Positions 58,261-64,000 of a stretch of DNA of 64,000 bases are shown in pieces (position 1 is the stretch's first letter; each line of letters begins with the position of its first letter). The DNA comes from Paraburkholderia phosphatilytica (GTDB lineage: Bacteria; Pseudomonadota; Gammaproteobacteria; Burkholderiales; Burkholderiaceae), in assembly GCF_003443895.1 (NCBI RefSeq), contig NZ_QQOA01000011.1:167521-231520 (forward strand), in the 5' to 3' direction. The notes beneath the pieces were generated by a model. It was not told where the DNA came from, did no database searches, and saw nothing but the letters and a program-made list of their open reading frames with translations. A program made the translations under genes and the position numbers.

Positions 58261-59639
58261 GTAGGATTCCTTATTGAATAGATAGGTAATTCGATGCAGT
58301 GTGATGAGCAGCCGGTCGAGGAGAACTGGAAAAGGCAAGGTCCGTGCCATGCAGGTGACCGGGATCACACATCCGGCCGGGTAAGACCGATCGCGGCGGA
58401 GAGTCGCCGGGCGTGGAAAAACCTTGCGGGAAAGAGGTGCACGAATCAACCAGTGGTGGTGCGGCGGTACTCAAACGGTGCCTGTGCGCTCACGGAAGAT
58501 TCCCGGAATAACGCCGATCGCGTCCACCGGGCGACGCGGTCGCGCAAGAGGGGCGCGAGGCGCCCCGTCCAGCTCTGGAGCGCTGCCGACGATCGTCATC
58601 AGCCGCATCCTTTTTACGACGAGCCGGTACGTGAGGAACTGCCCGGCGCGCCCGAATATCACGCAGTCGGCAACGCAGGCCACCAAGAATTCCTTCCACC
58701 CTGCGATGCCCGGCTTTCCCGTATACGGCCGGAGATCTGCAGCAGTCTGCCGGGCTTGAACCGCGCTGCGTTTCATGAACAGTTCGACGCTGCCATCGTG
58801 CGGTTTTTTCAGGCAACGCTGCGATAGATAGAAGACGTCTCGCCTTGCGTGTGCCGGCGCAACGAAAAGCGGCTGCATGGATGCCGCCAGCTTCCGGCGT
58901 CCTGTCTTTCAATCCAGCTTTCGAACCCGGCATACATGGTGGGCAGAGACACGTCATTGCCGGCAATCTGCCCGCTTCCGTGCGCGATCGATATCGACGC
59001 ATCAGGACCGTTCAGTTCCGGGGTAACGCATCCCGGCTCACCTTGACTGCGTCCGTCTGGCAGGAGGCCGTCGACCACGCATTAATCTGACTGGATATTG
59101 CATTCCTGTCGCTGTATTTCATGTGCGGATCAATTCAGATCTGGAAAGGCTGGCTAACAATTCTGAAACAGAATCGAATGAACTATTTTCTGAAAAGATA
59201 ATAAACAAGAAATTCGAATCAGACGTTCCAGTCCGGCCATGTCTCCGATTCATGAACCGCCTGGCGTACGCATTCGACAGGCCGGCCGGGCAGATCAGAA
59301 GCCGGTGCTCCGGCGAACAGGTCCTGTGCCTCTCTGACAGGGCTTTTCTGCATCTCAGCCCTTCCATCATCTGGCAATCCTGTGAAATCCACCTCGCCTT
59401 GACGCGAAGATGAGGGCCGGCTAGATTCGGGTCCGTCCGGGTCGTTTTATCCATTTCTCCTGCAATTTTTCATTGCTGGCCCAGACTTCAGGCCATGGCA
59501 TACATGGCCTTTTTTTATCCCCGTAAGAATCTGCGCGATGAATGGTTGCATATAACCAACATCTTTCTGATTCTATGCGTGACCAGGCGCTATTCTGCGT
59601 TCCGCTTTAACCCGTTTAAACCAGTGGATTGAGGATTGG
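58261..59639. other. 1.38-kb gap upstream of APC operon and second porin
   Basis: Holds the promoters of the divergent APC operon and porin. A minus-strand frame ending at 58471 has no Shine-Dalgarno or domain, and I do not call it. 59120-59230 is notably AT-rich. The terminator at 59491 suggests a short transcript ends before the porin promoter. Confidence 0.4.
59491..59516 (+). terminator. Intrinsic terminator, orphan
   Basis: GGCCATG-GCATA-CATGGCC followed by seven T residues. A seven-base stem with a five-base loop is a convincing plus-strand Rho-independent terminator. No recognised gene ends upstream; a small RNA or the doubtful frame at 59123-59413 may be its client. Confidence 0.75.
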
Positions 59640-60794
59640 ATGAAAAAGACATCATTGGCTGCAGTTTCCCTTGCGCTGCTTGCAGTGGCAGGTGCGGCGC
59701 GCGCGCAGAGCAGCGTCACGTTGTACGGCCTCATCGACGAAGGCGTGATGTACGTGAATCATGCATCGGCGAGCGCGAACGAGATCGGTCTTAGTTCGGG
59801 CAATCTCAGCGGAAGTCGCTGGGGGCTGAAGGGATCAGAGGATCTGGGCTCCGGGCTGAAGGCCATCTTCGCGCTCGAAAGCGGCTTCAACGTGAACACC
59901 GGCAAGCTTGGCCAGTCGAGCCGGATGTTTGGCCGCCAGGCCTATGTCGGGCTGACGGGCGACAGCTGGGGCTCCGTGACGCTAGGTCGCCAGTACGACC
60001 CGGAAGTCGACCTCGTCCAGCCGGTCACGGGCGACAACTACTTTGCGAGCAGCTTTGCGACGCCCGGTGACGTGGACAACAACGACAACAGTGCGCGCGT
60101 CAACAACGCAGTCAAATACTCGTCGCCCAGCTACGGCGGCCTGAAGTTCGAAGGTCTTTACGCGTTCAGTGGCGTAGCGGGCCAGACGGGCCAGGGTTAC
60201 ACGTATAGCGGCGCGGTTTCCTATACGACGGGCGGCCTGTCGCTTGCGGGCGGCTATCTGCGGATGACCAACGACAGCGGCGACGGCGCGGCCCGTACCA
60301 CCTGGAGCAGCGCGACCGGCGACTCGGTATTCGACAGCGATATCAACAGCGGCTACGCAACGGCGAAGTCCGTCGGCATCGCCCAGGCGGCTGCCCGGTA
60401 CGTCGCCGGTCCGGTGACGCTTGGAGTGGGCTACAGCAACGCACAGTACAAGGCCGACGCGTCGTCCTCGTTTGGCAGTACAGAGAAGTACAATACCGCC
60501 AAGGCGTTCGCCCTGTACCAGTTCACCCCGTCCGTGATGGCGGGCGTTGGTTACGCTTACACGTCGGCAAGCGGCGATACGGATGCGCACTACAACCAGG
60601 TCAGCGTCGGGGCGGACTATCTGGTTTCGAAGCGTACCGACTTTTACATGGTGGGTGCCTACCAGCATGCAAATGGCACGCAGCGTCTGTCGGATGGTTC
60701 GACACAGGCCGCCGTCGCCTCGATCGGTTCTTATGGTTACAGCGGCACCGACTCGCAGGCACTGCTGATGGTCGGTATCCGCCACCGGTTCTGA
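59640..60794 (+). CDS. General outer-membrane porin (second copy)
   Basis: A 384-residue Burkholderiales trimeric porin. Signal peptide MKKTSLAAVSLALLAVAGAA ends before RAQSSVTLYGLIDEG. Barrel hallmarks are SRWGLKGSEDLGSGLKAIFA, FGRQAYVGLTGDSWGSVTLG and the terminal strand ALLMVGIRHRF with C-terminal Phe. It has its own promoter region and a downstream hairpin, so it is probably monocistronic. It is longer than the porin at 17212, and the two are clearly distinct paralogues. Confidence 0.95.
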   Translation: MKKTSLAAVSLALLAVAGAARAQSSVTLYGLIDEGVMYVNHASASANEIGLSSGNLSGSRWGLKGSEDLGSGLKAIFALESGFNVNTGKLGQSSRMFGRQAYVGLTGDSWGSVTLGRQYDPEVDLVQPVTGDNYFASSFATPGDVDNNDNSARVNNAVKYSSPSYGGLKFEGLYAFSGVAGQTGQGYTYSGAVSYTTGGLSLAGGYLRMTNDSGDGAARTTWSSATGDSVFDSDINSGYATAKSVGIAQAAARYVAGPVTLGVGYSNAQYKADASSSFGSTEKYNTAKAFALYQFTPSVMAGVGYAYTSASGDTDAHYNQVSVGADYLVSKRTDFYMVGAYQHANGTQRLSDGSTQAAVASIGSYGYSGTDSQALLMVGIRHRF

Positions 60795-60843
60795 TGCAGC
60801 AGCCAGGCGGCGGTGCGGCCAGCCTGCTGCCATGACGGCACAC

Positions 60844-60877
60844 TGAGAAAGACCGGATCCTGTCCAGGTCTTTCTCA
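60844..60877 (+). terminator. Porin terminator hairpin
   Basis: TGAGAAAGACC and GGTCTTTCTCA form a perfect 11-base stem around a 12-base loop, 49 bases after the porin stop. No long T-run follows, but the position and stem strength fit transcription termination. Confidence 0.65.
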
Positions 60878-61183
60878 TCGGCAGGTCGCCTCGCAAAAAA
60901 ATCGACCTGACCTGGCGTTGCGCCTGAAGCGCTCTCCGGCACGGTTGCCTGAGCAGTCTTTCGTTCCGAACTACGGGGCCTGGCTCGCCCACTGCGATCG
61001 GCGCGGCCAGCAGATGAGCGGGACTGGCCAGCACATTCCAGTCTTCGCGAGCGACTGCAGACGGCCTATTTCGTTGAAAAAGCCCAGTTTTCGCTCACGG
61101 ACGTGCTCATGTTTGCGCTGCGATCGACGCGCCCAGCGCTCTTTCCGATCGTGCTGCTTCTGCGCATCGCCACGCGATGCGTA

Positions 61184-61580
61184 TCAAGCAGCCGCTACCG
61201 CCATTTTCTCCTGCTTTGGCATCAACCGCTTCGCCATTCGCCTCAAATTCTGCGCAGTTGCGGCCAACAAGAACTCGTCGTGAGGACCTGATGGACCTCG
61301 CAGTCGGAGACGATCGAGCTTGAGGACGCATTTGAGGTGAGCAAACAGAATCTCTACCTTTTTGCGATCCTTGCGTGACAGCCTGTATGCCCTTTGAAAA
61401 GTCGATTGCTGCGGTACCAGTCTGGAAAGCGGCGCAGTGGTTTGTGGAAAAACGGCCATGGCTGGATAGTCGCCCTGTTGGCACGCGTCGCGTGATGGCG
61501 TTGGTCGCAGGTCGGCCATGAGCGGTCATTCGACAGCGGCGCCCGATTCGTCGACAATCGAATAATCCTAGCTCTGGGTG
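61184..61580 (-). pseudogene. IS5-family transposase C-terminal remnant
   Basis: Minus-strand pieces include RAYRLSRKDRKKVEILFAHL and KCVLKLDRLRLRGPSGPHDE, then FLLAATAQNLRRMAKRLMP. This is the region after the DDE glutamate in IS5/IS1182-type transposases. Upstream pieces lie in a different frame (61354-61584), and no N-terminal half is present, so the gene is dead. It lies between the porin and a secreted protein. Confidence 0.78.
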
Positions 61581-61695
61581 GCATCAGGGGCCTTCACTCC
61601 GGGCGCTTTATCGAATAGCCAGTGTTGCTGGCCCTTATCGACCCCTACGTATCCTGGAGGATCGACGTTCCCTCCTTCTGGACAACAACTTGAAA

Positions 61696-62178
61696 ATGAA
61701 AATGTGTCGTCGCCCGACCGTCATTTTTTTCACCCTGTTCCTCCTTTTGGGACACGCGGCTGCGTCCCCGGTCGTTCAGCCCTCCGAGACTGATTTGCAT
61801 GCTGCCTATTGTCTTGGCACAGAAAGGCAAGAAGCGTCGTGGGAAAGCAAAGCGGCGGCGGCTTCCACAAATCCAAGGACCATAAGTTTTCACAAGCGGA
61901 CTGCAGCGTCAGCGACAGAACGAATCGCGCGCCTGCATCAATACCTTGATGGTCGATTCGGGTCCGTCAAACCCACGGAGATTGACCTGGCGACTGAGCG
62001 TGGCTTATCGGACGCTGAAGCCCTGGTGTCCGATTCTCGAGTGCAGGCATGTACGAAGAAATGCCGCGCTCTCCCGCTGACAGGCCGGACTGCCGATGAC
62101 GTGAAACAGTGCATGGCTCCTTGTGACAAAAGGCTGCCGAAGATATGGAGTTGCAAAGAGTTATCGCAATTACCATAG
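61696..62178 (+). CDS. Secreted cysteine-containing protein of unknown function
   Basis: A 160-residue protein. ATG 61696 is chosen; TTG 61690 and ATG 61702 are in frame. Signal peptide RPTVIFFTLFLLLGHAAAS is clear. The mature part has five cysteines in its last third, including ACTKKCRALP and KQCMAPCDK, likely disulphide-bonded in the periplasm. No family is recognised. Base composition is lower in G+C than the rest of the window, and the gene follows an IS5 remnant, so recent acquisition is possible. Confidence 0.65.
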   Translation: MKMCRRPTVIFFTLFLLLGHAAASPVVQPSETDLHAAYCLGTERQEASWESKAAAASTNPRTISFHKRTAASATERIARLHQYLDGRFGSVKPTEIDLATERGLSDAEALVSDSRVQACTKKCRALPLTGRTADDVKQCMAPCDKRLPKIWSCKELSQLP

Positions 62179-62516
62179 CTGTGGACATAACGACATCGTA
62201 CCGAGGGAACCGGCTAGTCGCTGCCATGAACGGACATTCGTACAAGCAGTCACGGAAGCCGCAATGTAGACCGTTCGGTGCGGCAGAGCCCAGGGAGATC
62301 AACGTATCATCCATTGATACCGAGAGAATCATTTCATTCCGCTTGCTCGACATACATCGCGATTTTTGTGCGATTGCTACAGTATTCTTTCTAGCGCGGT
62401 GTGATTGAGTAGCAATTGCCCGTGAGAATTGTCTCTCACCGACTCCAGTCGGCACTCGGCGTCTTTCTCGATGCAATGGCATCGAACCAGTCATAGGGGT
62501 CATGTGGAGATCGATC
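62179..62516. other. 338-base gap without a supportable gene
   Basis: A short AT-richer region between two small membrane/secreted protein genes. GTGAGA-ATTGTC-TCTCAC (62422-62439) can form a hairpin 42 bases after the last in-frame stop of the region. No gene supported. Confidence 0.4.
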
Positions 62517-63227
62517 ATGAAGAAGCCTGCTGGTCAAGGAAAATTGACTTCGCAGAACACCCTCGCTTCTAGCTGGGCAATCTGGACTATGAGTTGTGCT
62601 TTTCTGGTTGCGTATCATTGGGCTGCTGGCATAGCCTCACATGCCTATGAATCTTCTTTAGTCTTGGAGCCGGGTCGATCGATCGACATTCGCGTCGCTA
62701 GTCTATTTGGACATGCAATCGAAGCCGAGTTGATCTTCCAGAGGAAGGGATCAGACCGGAGAGCGAACGTACTCGGCGAATGGAAAACCAGAGCATCAGA
62801 TGGGGGCGCGCTTGTTTTCCCGGACCCTGGCAAGCAAGTAGCGCTGACCGTTTCGGTAAACAGCGAAGACGTTGCTCGCCTGGAAGCGATGCCTGCCAGC
62901 GGATTTGGTACAGGCGTTGTGATGAGGAGATTGTCCGAAAACGGACCAGCGAACCGGCATCTCTGGTCGCCGCCTTTGCACCCAATCAGGATGAGGGCTA
63001 CGCCCGGTTCAAACGATGTTGTGTTCACAGTGGCGGATGTGGATCCCGAATTAATGGGGGAGAAGGTCACTGTACTGATTCAGCCTCCGTTTGGGATGAT
63101 GGGAGCGCAAAAGGGTTACTTCATTCTAATTGCGCTGTGGCCAGTCTATGCGATTGGTGGTTTAGCCCTCGCAATATGGACCGCGTTCCTTATCCGAAGC
63201 ACCTGGCGGACGTGTCGACACTCGTAG
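62517..63227 (+). CDS. Two-helix membrane protein of unknown function
   Basis: A 236-residue protein from ATG 62517, with GGAGA seven bases upstream favouring it over ATG 62502. TM1 is near residues 20-45 (WAIWTMSCAFLVAYHWAAGI) and TM2 near 205-228 (FILIALWPVYAIGGLALAIW). The roughly 150-residue loop between is probably periplasmic and beta-rich. No known domain. Codon use is less GC-biased than the core of the window. Neighbouring genes also encode exported proteins. Confidence 0.6.
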   Translation: MKKPAGQGKLTSQNTLASSWAIWTMSCAFLVAYHWAAGIASHAYESSLVLEPGRSIDIRVASLFGHAIEAELIFQRKGSDRRANVLGEWKTRASDGGALVFPDPGKQVALTVSVNSEDVARLEAMPASGFGTGVVMRRLSENGPANRHLWSPPLHPIRMRATPGSNDVVFTVADVDPELMGEKVTVLIQPPFGMMGAQKGYFILIALWPVYAIGGLALAIWTAFLIRSTWRTCRHS

Positions 63228-63397
63228 TAAAAGGGTCACTCGGCGGCGAGTCCTGACTCTCATTCCACGCGGAGATCTCATTTTTCTATGGAAACGCTTT
63301 CCACTATCGAATCGACCCAACAATCGACCGTGCTCCAAACAATCCAGAAGAAATGCAACTATCCGGCTTTGCAACCCCAAGGAGAAGAAACACCAGA

Positions 63398-63787
63398 ATG
63401 AAGAAGCTCTCACTATCGGTGATCCTTTGCGTCGCTACCGCAAGCCTCGCCGCGATTGCAAACGAACAAAAGCCCGTTTGCCGCAACGACGGATCGGGTA
63501 TTGACAGCGCAGTTTGTGCGCACGAAGACTTCGTTAAAGCTGACGCGCAGCTAAACGAAGCGTACCAGGCCGCACTCGAATTGCTGAGCGGTGATAGAGA
63601 TCGAGCCGATGCGAAAATAGCCTTAGTGGGTGCACAACGAGAATGGATCAAGTTCCGCGATGCAGATTGCCAAGTTCAAGATCGAATTTTTCAGCAAGGA
63701 AGCATGCGCGCCGCGATGGTGGAGATTTGCTTGAAGGATTTGACGGATCAGCGAACAAGGGAGTTGAAACAACTTTGGCTACCCTAG
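63398..63787 (+). CDS. LprI/DUF1311-family periplasmic protein
   Basis: A 129-residue exported protein with AAGGAG before ATG 63398. Signal peptide LSLSVILCVATASLAAIA. The mature domain has the DUF1311/LprI pattern: four cysteines (PVCRNDGSGIDSAVCAHEDF and CQVQ...EICLK), helix ADAQLNEAYQAALELL and QREWIKFRDADC. LprI of Mycobacterium inhibits lysozyme; in Proteobacteria such proteins are mostly uncharacterised. Probably a small helical periplasmic binding or inhibitor protein. Confidence 0.85.
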   Translation: MKKLSLSVILCVATASLAAIANEQKPVCRNDGSGIDSAVCAHEDFVKADAQLNEAYQAALELLSGDRDRADAKIALVGAQREWIKFRDADCQVQDRIFQQGSMRAAMVEICLKDLTDQRTRELKQLWLP

Positions 63788-64000
63788 CGAACGGAGGTCG
63801 CCGCCTCGCTGCGCCGGCTGAATGAAACGCTTGCCGTTGACGACCGTCGTGCCGGGGTCGTGGACCCTATCGGCCACAATCGGCCGTTCAGAGATTTGAA
63901 AGACCTGCCATTCGGTTGGCAGCTTTACACCCTGAACCTGACGGACGATCTACTCGCACGATTGGGCCCTAGCTGCCATTGCCCGGCGGAATCGCCAATT
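63788..64000. other. Right-edge region without a supportable gene
   Basis: 213 bases. A minus-strand frame (DPGTTVVNGKRFIQPAQ) looks vaguely coding but has a stop upstream and no recognised family. It may be the end of a truncated gene. Confidence 0.3.

Noticed and set aside
58471..58878. 135-codon minus-strand frame upstream of the APC gene
   Set aside because: No Shine-Dalgarno, no domain and poor internal start options; kept only as a note in the gap entry.
1..64000. CRISPR arrays, rRNA, tRNA
   Set aside because: No regularly spaced direct repeats and no recognisable rRNA or tRNA sequences were seen on either strand by eye; a tRNAscan or CRISPR search would be decisive.

Overview
This is a GC-rich Proteobacterial window. 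Two general porins of the Burkholderiales type (each starting its barrel with a QSSVTLYGL-like stretch), dense gene packing and strong G/C third-position bias point to Burkholderia, Paraburkholderia or Caballeronia, probably a secondary replicon or an accessory region. No rRNA, tRNA, CRISPR array or replication-initiation gene is visible.

Layout. (1) 1-5843: a minus-strand operon for a small acyl-thioester pathway: acyl-CoA dehydrogenase, free-standing carrier protein, a non-catalytic KAS III-like protein, a catalytic KAS III-like protein and an AMP-forming acyl ligase cut by the left edge. A FadR/GntR regulator is divergent from it. (2) 6163-7390: a decayed GNAT gene and a VapBC pair with a palindromic operator. 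(3) 7921-18246: an amide utilisation island. Two amidase-signature hydrolases flank a complete urea/amide-type ABC importer, followed by an 'amino acid synthesis' family protein and a porin. A small XRE regulator with two matching operators sits inside. (4) 18478-20323: an IS607-type transposon (serine recombinase plus TnpB). (5) 20324-38009: a J-domain protein with an SSB-like tail, then a VirB1-B11 type IV secretion operon, a coupling protein split into two overlapping ORFs, a primase/KfrB-like protein, a MobC-like protein and a VirD2-type relaxase, i.e. a conjugation module.

(6) 38500-45404: an NtrB/NtrC-type pair followed by a sigma-54 promoter and four collinear genes: two proteins built from tandem copies of one small beta domain, an MFS transporter and an ArsB/NhaD-type permease. 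(7) 45610-47316: a YCII protein, a decayed integrase and a HigBA pair. (8) 48583-53597: a lipobox-bearing ferritin-like protein, an NRAMP manganese transporter, an alpha/beta hydrolase and an LpxL-type acyltransferase. (9) 54191-58260: a Phd/VapC pair, an IS3 fragment, and an APC permease directly coupled to a fused PP2C phosphatase-kinase. (10) 59640-63787: a porin, an IS5 remnant, and secreted or membrane proteins of mostly unknown function ending with an LprI-like protein.

The most novel-looking units are the ligase/dehydrogenase/carrier/KAS III-pair operon at the left edge, the sigma-54 operon at 41.4-45.4 kb, the APC plus PP2C-kinase pair, and the J-domain protein ending in DNDIPF. Three toxin-antitoxin pairs, three decayed mobile-element fragments and one intact IS607 element show that the region is mobile and rearranged.
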